DNA from: Chrysophaeum taylorii
Taxonomy: Eukaryota; Sar; Pelagophyceae; Pelagomonadales; Pelagomonadaceae
Direction: 5' to 3'
DNA: 63,073 nt
NCBI GenBank assembly: GCA_029834535.1
Contig: JAQMWT010000607.1
Span: 1 to 63,073, forward strand
The number at the start of each line of letters is the position of its first letter. Within the stretch, counting starts at the first letter, position 1. The position numbers and the translations under genes are program-made. The notes under the pieces were generated by a model, which saw only the letters and a program-made list of their open reading frames with translations, was not told where the DNA came from and searched no databases. This document shows, in pieces, positions 18,288 to 29,359 of the stretch.

Positions 18288-20568
18288 TTAGCTTGGTTTG
18301 CGGATCGCATCATGGTGAGCATCTGCAACGGCATTGAAGAGGGAGGTGAGGTTTAGGTCTTCCTCTGCTAGGAGACGGCTGGAGATGGCTGAGAAGAATT
18401 CTGCAACCTGGTAGATGTCTCCAGGGCTGGGGATGCCATTGCGTATTGTAGCCCATTCGACGTGAAGGTTCACGTGGTGGTGCGATTCGTGGAATGCGAG
18501 GACCGCGCTGTACTTTGCCTGCAACATGTGGTGCGGGACGGCGTTGGCCAGTGCCTTGAACGCGAAGTACGGCGGGTGCTGTTTGAACAGGCGGAGCAGT
18601 TCCGGGTCCGAGTGGTGTCCAAATTTGGCGATTTCGTTGAGGGTCGCGTAACGTATGTGGTCTGGCGAGATCAGCAGCAAGGCATTGGAGTAGCTCGTGT
18701 TGGTTGGGTACGAGCCAGTGACCGAGTAGCACTTGGTGCTCTTCTGAAGTGTGTCTCCGATGTGGCCGACATAGTCCGCGTAAGTGGGACGTGCTTTGGA
18801 CATTACGAGTCCCCTGGGGTCATCGAGAGAAATTCGCCCTTGTGAGTCGATCGCGGCAAAGCCAGGATGCGAACGATTCATATAGTGGACCCAAGTGGAC
18901 GGGCGCGAACAGCTGTGAGCGGCGGCCAAGGAGGTGGTGTAAGCGACGACCAGAAAGGCGGTGCCCTTGGGAACATCCAGGGAAAAGGGGTGCGTTGGGG
19001 AGAAGACTACGGGTTGATGGGAACAGTCGAAAGTCTTAGGGGGCCTGGAATGGAGGGTGAGGGAGGCGCGGGAAGTAGCCGCAGGCGACGGCAGTAGCGG
19101 CGGTGCTGGTGATGGCTCCATCCAAATGGTAAGCACATTGAGACTCTGATGCATAAAAACAGCGGATGGTGTTCCAAGCGGCGAGAGTGGGGTGTTGCGA
19201 CAAATGGTTGTGCAGGAGCGTGAAAACCAGTAGGTTGGAAATGGACGCCATGGTGGCGTAGGGGGTGCCGTCGGCATCGAGACCGAGGTCCGTGAAGGGC
19301 TTGTGGAGACGTGCGAGCATTTGGCAGATGCGGGCATTCTCGGAAATCGAGAGTTTCGAGGCGTTTGCGGGCTTGTAGGAGTAGGTGGCCTTGTGCTGGT
19401 AGTAGTCCAATGTGGAAGGGGACACTGTACCACGAAGGGCGGGTTTGGCGATCCAGAGATCGTCAGGGGTGGTGTGACTGGGATCCAGGAGAGGAACCAT
19501 GCTCGGAGGCGAGGTTAACCAAGGGGAGGCGGTTTTCTCGAGGTTGTAGCCGGTGAGCGGGTGCCGGGCATACACAGCGAGATAGCGTGTCTTGCTGATG
19601 ACATCACCAAAAGCAGAAGCATTGTAGACGCCGGAATGGCGGAAGTAGCCTAAGCGGTGATAACCTGTGGCGAGTTGAGCATACTCATGTTGAGTTCGGG
19701 GGTTGGGAGGGGCGTTCTCGACAATGGTATAGGTCGGGAGCGTGCAACGAACGAAGCGGAGTTGTTCTTTGACAAAAAGGTCGGCGGTGACCGGAGTGGC
19801 ATAACCGTCGTAGTCCTTCATTACACTGAGGTGTTGGCAGGGCAATGTAAAAACTGTCAGGCCGAATGTAGGGAGTCGGATTTTGCCGGTTTGGAGTGCA
19901 GCATTGAGTTTTCTGAGGTCCGCATAGTGCTTGGCAAGCGGGAAGAGGTGTTGCGCACGGGTGCGCAGGATATCGTTGATTTCACAGGTGACTACGACAG
20001 TTAGGCGTTTGTCGAAGCGTTTGCGAAAAGTGTCGAAACCTTCCTGGTGAAGTCCACCTGCAATAATGGCTGTTTTGAGCAGAGGGGTTTGTGTTTGCAC
20101 AGAGAGGTCTGCGGAGCCATTGAAGGCGTAGTGGACGACAGGAGGTTTGATGTTGAGCAGTTCGGTAAGATACGTGGAATGATTTTGTAACTTCGCGAAG
20201 TCAAGCGTGTGCGATTGTGAGCGTGTCTTTGCGATATGCTGTGTGATGTGTGCAATCTCACCGTGGAGTGGCAATCGTGTTCTTGTGAGAAAGCTAACCA
20301 CAGTGGCGAATGTTTTTCGGGGCTGGGATGGCAGGGACAACAGGCCGCTAGGCTTGCGAGCGGCAAGTACGACGGCGGTCTTTCCTAGAAGTGTTGCGTA
20401 ATTGTTGGGGTCTGAGGTCGAGGATTTTAAGAGCTCATACAGGTAGGGCTCGTGGGGCAGTGGCGGATCTGCTGCTTGTACATGCAGAGCTTTGAGCTGG
20501 GATGTTGCAAGAACTCGAAGACCTTGTCGAAATTGCGGGACTACCATAACTACGAGATATACAAGCAA
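18288..20568 (-). pseudogene. Cytosine-C5 methyltransferase-like domain in Copia pol
   Basis: About 700 residues separate protease from integrase, far more than in normal Copia. In 20568-19036 I see a degenerate motif I (YAFNGSADLS, 20101-20130), motif IV with the catalytic cysteine (TLPCQHLS, 19825-19848), motif VI (YTIVENAPP, ~19705-19731) and motif VIII (AFGDVISKTRYLAV, 19573-19614). The frame then shifts. In 19433-18288 the end of the domain appears as IRYATLNEIAKFG and AFKALANAVPHHML (18522-18563), matching motifs IX and X (E..R.QGFP; GNAVPP). The order and spacing fit a DNA methyltransferase with a long target-recognition region. The shift near 19040 makes this copy defective. Confidence 0.75.
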
Positions 20569-20957
20569 CCTGTGTCGTCTTTTGTATCCTTTGAAGAGAG
20601 ACCTGCAGCCTGCAGATACAACGGTTTAACACCGATAAAGTGACTGGAAAGATTGCCTTGTCCCATATGAATGGTGTGTTCGGGAATTCGGCGAATGGTC
20701 TCGGGAACAAAATTTAGAATTGTGCGCGCAAAGCAGAAAGATGCGCCAGCGTCAATCAATGAGGTTTTAGTGCCGGGGCCATTGCAGCCGTGCAAGGAGC
20801 TAGTTTTCTTTGAGGTCTTGTTTGGAGTGTAAGTTGCACAAAGAAAATCTGCGACTCGTGTGGAACTAGTGGATGAAGTCGGGAAGTTCGACATCTGGAG
20901 GTTTGGTGCCTGATGAAGTAAGGTGTGGTTGTCGGCACAGGCGTCGTCGGCAACCAT
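20550..20957 (-). pseudogene. Copia aspartic protease
   Basis: The motif SLIDAGASFCF fits a retropepsin active site, with DAG in place of D(S/T)G. An LPETIRR-like strand and a glycine-rich flap-like GQGNL follow. The frame then shifts to 20568-19036, whose start (VPQFRQGLRVLATSQL) resembles the post-protease segment of Copia (VP...NLLS..QL). The domain is short and partly decayed. Confidence 0.6.
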
Positions 20958-21146
20958 CAGGGGAAAAGCCGACTCTTGTGGAGAGCACGCAGGTAGTCAT
21001 TGTGACGTTTGGCGTAGTCTTCGTCGGAATCTTCTTCATCTTGGGTTTCGGGAATGGCGTCGGCGTAGAGGTCTAGCTGGCCTTTGTCGTCATATAAGCC
21101 GAGATGTCCTTTGTCGTCTTGTTCATCGGCTTCGGCTTCGTCCTCA

Positions 21147-22883
21147 TCAGGTTGATCGTCTGGGGGAGCGGACGTTAACATCTGGAGGAATTCGGGCGGA
21201 CGTTAACATCTGGAGGAATTCGGCGGCGTCAGTTTCGGCTTCGGAAAGAAGTATCTCGTCGGAAATGGTGGTGATGAGGTTGATGAGCTTGTTCGTATGC
21301 TCGGAGCTGGACGTATGTTGGCGACCGGCTTGGCTAAGGTTCCGTGTGGTTTGGAGCTTGCGACGGACTTCACGAAGGGGGACCTTGACGCGTTGGTCTG
21401 GAGTAGACGGTTTGGGTGGATGAGGTTGTGTTGGGAAGGTGACCTTGCGAAGATGCGGGTGCTCGCGTTTGTCAGGGGTGACAGGAGGAGCGCGGGGACG
21501 GTGCTTGTTCTTCGGTGGGGTGACAGGGGTGGCCTTGGGTTTAGGACTGTCATTGACGTCGTAGTAAGACGGGGAGCAAGGATTTGGTGGCTTTTTGCCT
21601 GGAGGGTGCTTTTTGACGTGTCGCGAAATTTGCTTCTTGCGGTAGTCGTGGAGTTGGTGAATAAGGTCATTGTCTTCCTCTTGATCAAGATTGGCCTCCG
21701 TGAGAAAAACGGCGGCGGGGTCGGTGTCTTCAATGGGGTCCGGTGGGGTGTCGTCTTCAGATGGAGTGGTGTCATCATCGTCTTCGGTGAGGTGGAGACC
21801 ATGACGGCGGGAGCGAAAGCGGGGGTTGTTTTTATCCTTTGCTGGCAGACGACCAAAGTCCGCAACGAAGCGCAATGGCTTGAAGTTAAGAGTGGGGTGA
21901 GGCTTGAGGTGAGCCCAAAAGTTGCGCTCAAACGCTGAGATGACGGTGATGCGAGCGACGAGCTTAGGAAGGTGGTGGATGGCGTCCTTGTCTTCGTCGA
22001 GTAACAGCGAATCGTTGGGAGTGCGCAGACAGCTAGCAAGACGTGCAAAGCCCTTGATGTGTGTTGGGGCGCGGGAGTCAAGCAAGCTTGGGGGGTACTC
22101 GAAGCGGAGAGTTTGGTGAATTTCTTTGAGGATCTTGTCATCAGGAAGTTGGAGAGAAGCGTCCGTGGTGATCTGGCGGCGTTGCTGTTGGACATGGCGC
22201 ATGTAGTCGATGTAGTGAGCTGGCTCATGGATTTCAGGGTTGAACGGCGTGTCCATAAAGGCATTGTAAACATAATGCGCATGATGGATGTGGTTCTGGC
22301 CCGCATGCTTGTCGTGCGCGAGGCGAACTTGAAGCACGAATTCGAGTCCTATCGGGTAGGAGGATCCGAGTGCGTCGATTTCGTCGTATGCTGGGTGCTT
22401 GACGGAGTCGCTACCGGCATGTAGGAAACGGCGAAAGAGGGGGTGTGCGGTCTCGCGGAGATATACGATGAAGTCGGCTTCTTTTCCTTGGAGATGCGGT
22501 TGAGTGATCGGATATAACTTGCCTTTTGTCATATCGGTTGGGCCCTTGTCTTGGGCTTTGAGTTCTTGGAGCTTTGGCTCGTAGACGTTGTCCAGGAAGT
22601 GCTTGCCGAACTTGCGGTAGACACCCTTGTAGTAGACGTAACGGCCTTGGGAATCTTGCGTGTTCCCGGCGGTAGAGTGGTTGTCGGGGTCCTTGTCGTA
22701 TTCGTCGATACTATGGCTTAGGAGAGCGCCAGCGAGATCGTTAGATCCGCGCAGGACGGATTCCCACGTGTAGAAGCCCTGTAGGAAGTACTGAGTTATA
22801 CCTGTTTCAGGCACCAGATGTTCGAGGAACAATTGCACGACACGAAACGAAAGCATTGGCGGTGTGATTTGCGCCGAGTCCAT
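21147..22883 (-). pseudogene. Copia Gag
   Basis: The ATG at 22883-22881 starts a ~570-codon Gag with a helical N-terminal half and a basic, proline-rich C-terminal third (PPGKKPPNP, KPKATPVTPPKNK). I see no CCHC zinc knuckle. A 28-bp tandem duplication at about 21170-21225 (GGACGTTAACATCTGGAGGA repeated) shifts the frame, and the acidic tail continues in the frame of 21181-20957. An upstream in-frame ATG at 23030 lies inside an LTR fragment and is unlikely to be the real start. Confidence 0.65.
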
Positions 22884-22925
22884 GGACTTTAGAACGGCAC
22901 TTGGTGGGTCACTAAAGGTGCTGAT

Positions 22926-23021
22926 CCTTGTGTAGTAGCATGTGGCAAGCGGAATGGTCTGTACACGCCTAAGACTGCACGCAGTCTCTACCATGTACCC
23001 GGAGAGGGTCAAATCTCTCCA
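22926..23021 (+). repeat. 3' terminal fragment of LTR family L1
   Basis: These 96 bases match the last part of the LTR at 23960-24361 (CTTGTGTAGTAGCATGTGGC to AAATCTCTCCA) and the equivalent part at 1133-1229 on the minus strand. The sequence to its left is the Copia gag leader. No initiator-tRNA primer site follows. Confidence 0.8.
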
Positions 23022-23045
23022 GAACATCAATCCTCTTTTAAAAAC

Positions 23046-23828
23046 GTGCTAGTCCAGGTTGGCTATCCCTCCGCCATAATCGATGCCTTTTCAGATAATA
23101 CATTATCGGAAGGTGTAACACCAGCACCAGCCGAAACCCCATCCGCTGAGTCCACGCCAGACACATCTAATGACAACATGGTTGAATCTCTACGCCAGTT
23201 AAAAGAAGAGATTCAATCGTTATCCTCACGTCTCACTAACAGTGAACAGCAATTGATGGCAAAAGATCAACAGCTATCGGTTACACTAAAGCACTTAACC
23301 CAGGTACAATAAGCTTACGACGATCTACATACTCAAGTAACTGAAAACATCAAGCATGTCGCGCTCTTGGATAACATACTATCAAGCCTACAGATGAATC
23401 AAGATAACATTGTACCAACCTTAGCTGTCTTTGTCCACATAATTTCACGATCGCTTATTTCGTCTATTGGACAGTTTCCTCCAAATACCTATAATGAATC
23501 ACAGCAAGCTCTAATCGACGATGCAGCGCATAATGTACATGCAGCTATGTCTAATGCACAGGATCGTGTTATCCCGGCACTTGAACTGCATACACAAACA
23601 CCGGACGCAGCTATGTCCTTCCTCTCGTCTGTTATGCCCCCCCTGGTCACCTTAAGTGATGCTATGACTACGAACAATACTGTCGATGACCAATCCTCCG
23701 AAGATCACGATTCTTCCTCTCCAGAGTTGAAGGAACTGGAAGATAATAGCGAGGATGAATTGGACCATACATCTGATGTTGTGGATACCGCTTCTTTACG
23801 CAATATCACGACACGCCCGACCTCTTAA
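23046..23828 (+). pseudogene. Coiled-coil ORF of a small L1-family LTR element
   Basis: Two open segments in one frame (23046-23309 and 23367-23828) are joined by readable sequence and separated by a single TAA at 23310. The first half has a heptad-like helix (SLRQLKEEIQSLSSRL) and the end is strongly acidic (SPELKELEDNSEDELD). No enzyme motif is visible. It lies between L1-type LTR sequences on the same strand, so it is probably the product of the L1 element. No homolog is recognised. Confidence 0.5.
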
Positions 23829-23959
23829 ATTAATCTGTCGTGATACCTCCCCATGTCTTGTTGTTGTTTGTTCACCTGTTCGCAGCTCCTATGTACATTA
23901 CCCAATTTCGCCCTCAAAAAAGGCTGAAATTCATACACCCGTCTTTCACACGTTGAGGG

Positions 23960-24361
23960 GGTCCAGAGAGCTACACTATTGTGTGTACGGCACTGGAACT
24001 TCTCACTCCTTTCACACCTATCTCCACAAGAGGGTTTTCTCTCCGTAATGCGGCTTTCCCTCTTTCCTTCCTTACCCTTCCGCCCTTATATCTCAGATTA
24101 TGAAGAATTAGACCTGCAGTTCACTTCCAACAAGGACTAGACCTCCAGGTGCGTACCGTCAGGTATGGAGTTGTCTGTTTAATTAATGGAGGCTTCATTC
24201 CTCATTGTCAGTGTGAACGCTTCTATGGGACTTAATGTCCTTAAGGAGTTAGGCCTAAATCCCTACCTTGTGTAGTAGCATGTGGCAAGCGGAATGGTCT
24301 GTACACGCCTAAGACTGCACGCAGTCTCTACCATGTACCCGGAGAGGGTCAAATCTCTCCA
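23960..24361 (+). repeat. LTR, family L1 (3' LTR)
   Basis: A full-length partner of the LTR at 1133-1537. It is preceded by TTGAGGGGG, a likely polypurine tract, which makes it a 3' LTR on the plus strand. It ends in CTCTCCA. Confidence 0.75.
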
Positions 24362-24681
24362 CCGCCGAAGTCGGCAAAGTGCGAAACTTTCTGGGGTTTG
24401 AGATTTGGGACCAAGTGGATATGGGGTTTGAGATTGGGACCAGGTGAACTTACTGGCCTGCACTTGACTCATTCGTGCCGGACAGAGAACGAAGACGTGG
24501 GGCACCCTTAGAAGGACGACTGTTCGCGATGGTCCGACGAAGCAGCACGAAAGGGGTTTGAGATTTGGGGCCGAGTGGATGTGGGGTTTGGGATTTGGGA
24601 CCAGGTGAACTTACTGGCCCGCACTTGTACTTGTAAGCCTTAATTAAGCCCCTGGTAAAGAACCAGATCTTAATCTAGACA
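24362..24681. repeat. Opposed Helitron-like right ends
   Basis: Two partial right-terminal segments on the plus strand end at about 24469 (GGCCTGCACTTG) and 24626 (GGCCCGCACTTG). Copy B begins as the reverse complement at about 24682 (ACAAGTGCAGGCCAG). I see no gene here. Confidence 0.6.
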
Positions 24682-25690
24682 AGTGCAGGCCAGTAAGTTC
24701 ACCTAGTCCCAATTTCTAACCCCAGCAAGTTCACCTGGTCCCAGTAAGTTTCATATAAGTTCACCTGGTCAGTAAGTTCACCTAGCTCACACCAACTCCT
24801 TTGAGCTCGTCGCTCTCGCCTCCGCCAATCTAAGCTGCTTTGATCCGCACGCGCCGCCAACCTTTGAGTTTACTCTAAAAACCCTTTACTCTAAAAACCC
24901 CAGTATGTTCACCTGGTCCCAGTTTCACCTGGTCACTCAGTTCACCTAGTCCCAATCTCAAACCCCAGTAAGTCCACGTGGTCCCAGTAAGTTCACCTAT
25001 AGTGCGCGTGTAGACACCGGGAGGGGGCTTATCGGTATTGCGCAGCACGTGTGGGGTAGGGTGGAGTCGTCGACCCAGATGAGTATATCCTCGGGGATGC
25101 CGATCGACAGAGAGACACGTAGAGCTGGACGTGGCAGAAGACGGGCTTGGGAAAGAGGACGCCGACCTCGCGGGGCGTCTGGCCCTGGCTCTTGTTGATC
25201 GTTTGGCGTAGGCGGGCCTTACGGGATACAGGTTGGAGGAGCCTCGGTGACAACGACACGATCGATCATGTAGCTGGTACCGTTGCAGTGGCCGTGCGAC
25301 GGGTCGAGGTTTCGAAGACCTTAAGCTCGTGCTCAAAGTCAGCATCCCGTTGGTTGTCAGGGAGTTGAAAACTCTACTGTAAGAGCGAGGCGTCGTCTTC
25401 CGACCCCGCCTAGTCAGCCGAAAAGAACTCCGACGCCTCGTCTCCGGGAAAAAAAGACCGCGGTCATGCGCGCGTTGTCAGCATCGACAACATCGTTTCG
25501 ACGGGGCGTGAGAATGGCGCGCTGAAAGAGCCGCCGCGGGACGTGGAAATAGTCTGCGAGGTCGCCGTAGACGGCTTGGAGGATCACTGTCTGGCTCTCG
25601 CGCCTACCTGATCCTTACTCTCGCGCCTACCTGATCCTTACCCTAAATCGGGGGACAAACAGACAAACAAACATCTGTCGATTAGTAGTA
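24682..25690 (-). mobile_element. Helitron-like element B
   Basis: Minus-strand copy of the same element type. It runs from CCTTACTACTAATCGACAG (read leftwards from 25690) to the GCCTGCACTTGT end at 24682. It carries helicase fragments including RQTINKSQGQTPREVGV and VQLYVSLCRSASP (25259-25029). The tail consists of CAGTAAGTTCACCTGGTCC repeats. Its right border abuts element C directly. Confidence 0.65.
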
Positions 25691-26790
25691 AGGACAAGTG
25701 CAGGCCAGTAAGTTCACCTAGTCCGAATCTCTAACCCCAGTAAGTTCACCTGGTCACCTGGTCCCAGTAAGTCCACCTGGTCAGTAAGTTCACCTTGTCC
25801 AAATCTCTAACCCCAGTAAGTTCGGCGTAAACCCACTCGTGCTCACACCCACTCCTTTGAGCTCGTCGCTCTCACCCCCGCCAATCCAAGCTGCTTTGAT
25901 CCGCACGCGCCGCCAGCCCTTGAGTTTACTCTAAAAACCCCAGTAAGTTCACCTGGTCTCAGTAAGCTCACCTGGTCACTATATTCACATAGTCCCAATC
26001 TCTAACCCCAGTAAGTTCACCTTGTCCCAGTAAGTTCACCTACAGTGCGCGTGTAGACGCCGGGAGGGGGCTTATCGGTATTGCGCAGCACGTGTGGGGT
26101 AGGTGGAGTCGTCGACCCTAACGAGGATATCCTCGGGGTTGCCGATCGACAGAGAGCCACGTAGAGCTGGACGTGGCAGAAGACGGGCTTCGCCAAGAGG
26201 ACGCCGACCTCGCGGGGCGTCTGGCCCTGGCTCTTGGTGATCGTTTGGCGTCGGCGGGCCTTAAGGGATACAGGTTGGAGGAGCCTCGGTGACAACGACA
26301 CGATCGATCATGTATCTGGTACCGTTGCAGTGGCCGTGCGACGGGTCGAGGTTGCGAAGACTTTAAGCTCGCGATCAAAGTCAGCATGCCGTTGGTTGTC
26401 AGGGAGTTCAAAACTCGACTCTTGAGAGCGAGGCGTCGTCGTCCGACCCAACCTAGTCGGCCGAAAAGAACTCCGACGCCTCGTCTCCGGGAAAAAAAGG
26501 CCGCGGTCATGCGCGCGTTGTCAGCATCGACAACATCGTTTCGACGGGGCGTGAGAATGGCGCGCTGAAAGAGCCGCCGCGGGTCGTGGAAACAGTCTGC
26601 GAGGTCGCCGTAGACGGCTTGGAGGATCAATGGCTGGCTGGCTCGCGGGCCTACCTGATCCTTACCCTAAATCGAGGGACAAACAAACAAACATGCTCCC
26701 CACACACACCCCCCTCTTAGCAGTCGACATTTAAAGACAAACAAACAAACAAACAGACAGACAGACAAACATCGGTCGATTAGTAGTAAG
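25691..26790 (-). mobile_element. Helitron-like element C
   Basis: A minus-strand copy in direct tandem with B, with the same junction sequence (TTAGTAGTAAGGACAAGTGC) at both borders. Helicase fragments lie at 26630-26500 (RAILTPRRNDVVDADN) and 26301-26100 (RQTITKSQGQTPREVGV). A piece of the non-LTR element 3' end (26693-26740) sits in the CAAA/CAGA repeats near its start. Confidence 0.65.
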
Positions 26791-26862
26791 GACAAGTGCA
26801 GGCCAGTAAGTTCGCCAGTAAGTTCACCTAGTCCCAATCTCTAACCCCAGTAAGTTCACCTG

Positions 26863-27219
26863 TGTGGCGGTAATAACCATCCCCCCCCCACTTATGTGCC
26901 TGTTACCTGCCTGTTACCTTGAATTTGGCGGTGTCATGCTTGACACCCACACCTGCTTCTCCAAGGATACTCCTGTACCGAGGACCTGTGTTGCTCTTGC
27001 CGATCTAGCATATCTTGCTGGATCTCCCATTGGAATCTATCGATTCTTGCTGGTTCCTTGAAATTACCCTCAATTGAATGTTCGACAGCATGGCGTGAGC
27101 GGAGTGTGAGCGCTTGGTTGGACGTGTGGTGGAACCACCCGTGGTTCAGGACAGTTGAGCGGTCACGTTGTGACCGACGGTTAGACGAAGAGGGGCGGGT
27201 GAGATGAGTTTCCACCACA
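26863..27219 (+). repeat. Gypsy-2 5' LTR
   Basis: A 357-bp LTR, TGTGGCGG to CCACCACA, nearly identical to the Gypsy-1 LTRs. The presumed primer site starts at TGGTCTCAGAAACGG two bases downstream. Confidence 0.92.
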
Positions 27220-27683
27220 GGTGGTCTCAGAAACGGGAACTGATAGTTTCCGGGGTTGTTGTTACGCGAATCCCGGACTGTCAGTCTCCCGCGCCCGGCG
27301 GCGAATCGGTGTTCAGGCTTTGAGCGAGTGCAGAGCCGACGTGTTTGTGAGTGCGGTTCCGGCGAATCGAGGGTGTCACTCCGATACGCGAAGCGGAACA
27401 AGCGTTCGGCGTGTTCGAACGTGAGCGGACGTTGTCGTGAGTCTCGAAAAACAATCGCCTGGGGAGCGGGGAGTAAGCCATCGCTCCCAGAACGGCAGAC
27501 CGGGGAGGACAACCATATCCTCAAGACAACCGAGAAAAAAAAAAAGAGTTCGCCTGGGGGAGACAGCCATCTCCCAGAACAGGTAGGCCGGGGAGGACGA
27601 CCATATCCTCTAGCAAACCGGCTCAAGCGCGCAGTCAAGCAGTAGCCGGCAAATTGCTGCTTTGACGACAAAAACAAAATTAG

Positions 27684-29288
27684 ATGACGGCCCCGTGGTT
27701 TCGGGACGCCCAGGAACGCCTGCGGCGAGTCATCACCCCAGTGATGGAGTCATCCCTCCGAAGACGGCTAGATGTCGGGACGGGTGGCGAACGAGTGGAG
27801 ATACCAGTGGAGAGTGCGGCGGATACGGCTGTCCGGCCAGAAGTGCGCACTCCAGAAAGTGAAGAAGTGGGGACCATGACAGCCCCAGAACCTATGCCTG
27901 CAACGGTAGTCGGGGGCGAGCCAACGCCTATGCCCGTGCACGTACGAGAAGACGAGACGATCCGTACGGAACGACTACGGTCCGACCCAGGAACTCCAGC
28001 TGCAATCCGGGAGCCGGTGACTCGAGCACCGCCGGCCCCACCTTACTCTGCGATTGCTGGAGAAGAAAAGATAGAGGGGGATCCCGCGCTTATGCGCACC
28101 CTTCTCGAAAAAGTTGAAGAATACCGCTCTAAGATCCACTATCTCGAAGGGACGATGGAATACGAGCGAGAAGAGTCTCAACGCCAATACCGAGACGCTG
28201 AGCTTCAGCGTCGAACAGTTCAGCATGAACGAGCCGAGAATGAACGGCTTCGACGAGAAATCGAAGACACGAGACGAGCTCGAGAAGAATATCCACCATC
28301 TCTCGATGCTACCCTCGTCGAGCAACATCGTCGAGAGGCCGAGGTTCAGCGGCACGAGGCCGAGAAGCTGCGGCGTGAGCTCAAAGAGGCCACACGAATC
28401 CGAAACAAGCGACCATCATCACCTGACGTTGATCGCGCCAGACCGGAATTAGCGGACGACGCCGCGGCGAATCGTGCAGACGACCCCCCGCCTCGAAAGC
28501 ATCCCGAACCAATACGGCGGAGGCCCTCTGCACCTGACTTCGATCCTTCTGGCGACGATGATGAGTTCGATGATACCATCAGCATCGATAGAGGTCCGAC
28601 GGGGATGCACAGGTTGAACTTCCCGACACTCCAAGGCCCTATTGTCAAGACGCGTGACGAAGTACGGACGTGGTGGAACCAACTGATGCGGATCATCGAG
28701 CTAAGGCTCGACCGTCCTTCATGCGCCATGAACATGATCGGTGGCGAATATCAACTCGCTCCCATGACTGTTTATAACAAGTGGGAAGACGAGCACAAGC
28801 CACTATGGAAAGGGTATTTACGCGGACGTGTTTCGAAGGCGGAAATCCGTAAGCACGACGAGGAGTACTTGGCCAAAATCGAGGAAGCACTCCTATTGCC
28901 CTGCCCTCCTCGAGCTACTACAGAGCAACTGGAGTACGAGTGGTACACGATGACGCAAGGCAACCTTCCGCTCTCCAAGTACGTCAGCAAGTGGGTCCAA
29001 AAATTTGGACTATGGCGAGCTGCTTCTAAGAACCCGGTGGAACCCGAAGCTTTTCGGATGCACTTTCTCCGAGGGTTATCGTCTGAAAAGCTCCGACACG
29101 ACATTCACCTTGCGCGGATCTCGGCCCCGGACCAAACGCTAGACCAGACGTTCCAACTTGCCTTGCAATTGGACGCGATGCCAGAGGTGGGGACGTCCAG
29201 CGACAAGCATGAAGATCCAAAAAGACCAAAGTCCCAAAAGACAAGCCCCACCGTACGCGTAAGGAATGGTATCAGCAGCAGCAGCTAG
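27684..29288 (+). CDS. Gypsy-2 Gag
   Basis: An open frame of 534 codons. The N-terminal ~90 residues match Gypsy-1. Residues about 135-250 form a long charged coiled coil (REESQRQYRDAELQRR and similar). The capsid-like core is at about 310-510 (LNFPTLQGP, DEVRTWWNQL, YVSKWVQKFGLWR, FRMHFLRGLSSEKLR). The frame ends at TAG in CAGCAGCAGCTAG, but homologous sequence continues in the -1 frame (KEWYQQQQLAGY and on to the zinc knuckle at 29360). The real Gag therefore extends further and a shift lies in the A-rich stretch near 29215-29240. Confidence 0.8.
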   Translation: MTAPWFRDAQERLRRVITPVMESSLRRRLDVGTGGERVEIPVESAADTAVRPEVRTPESEEVGTMTAPEPMPATVVGGEPTPMPVHVREDETIRTERLRSDPGTPAAIREPVTRAPPAPPYSAIAGEEKIEGDPALMRTLLEKVEEYRSKIHYLEGTMEYEREESQRQYRDAELQRRTVQHERAENERLRREIEDTRRAREEYPPSLDATLVEQHRREAEVQRHEAEKLRRELKEATRIRNKRPSSPDVDRARPELADDAAANRADDPPPRKHPEPIRRRPSAPDFDPSGDDDEFDDTISIDRGPTGMHRLNFPTLQGPIVKTRDEVRTWWNQLMRIIELRLDRPSCAMNMIGGEYQLAPMTVYNKWEDEHKPLWKGYLRGRVSKAEIRKHDEEYLAKIEEALLLPCPPRATTEQLEYEWYTMTQGNLPLSKYVSKWVQKFGLWRAASKNPVEPEAFRMHFLRGLSSEKLRHDIHLARISAPDQTLDQTFQLALQLDAMPEVGTSSDKHEDPKRPKSQKTSPTVRVRNGISSSS

Positions 29289-29359
29289 CAGGTTATGTCA
29301 CCAGCTCTGACGCGTCAGGTCGGCTGCCGGAGAACCTCGACTCTGAGTTACACTATGCG

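Larger units (their letters stand above)
14253..22883 (-). mobile_element. Copia-type gag-pol with an internal methyltransferase
   Basis: Reading leftwards from 22883 the order is Gag, protease, methyltransferase-like domain, integrase, RT and RNase H. Integrase before RT is the Ty1/copia order. Most parts share one frame but are split by several stops, and one section (20568-19036) is in a shifted frame, so this copy is decayed. No LTR or primer site is visible upstream of gag. About 38 bases before the gag ATG the sequence changes to a plus-oriented fragment of LTR family L1. The 5' end is therefore truncated or rearranged, or this gag-pol lies antisense within a larger plus-strand element. 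Confidence 0.85.

Noticed and set aside
22884..23030. Copia Gag start at the upstream ATG 23030
   Set aside because: The extra 49 codons come from a plus-oriented L1 LTR fragment, and the Gag-like sequence begins at the ATG at 22883.
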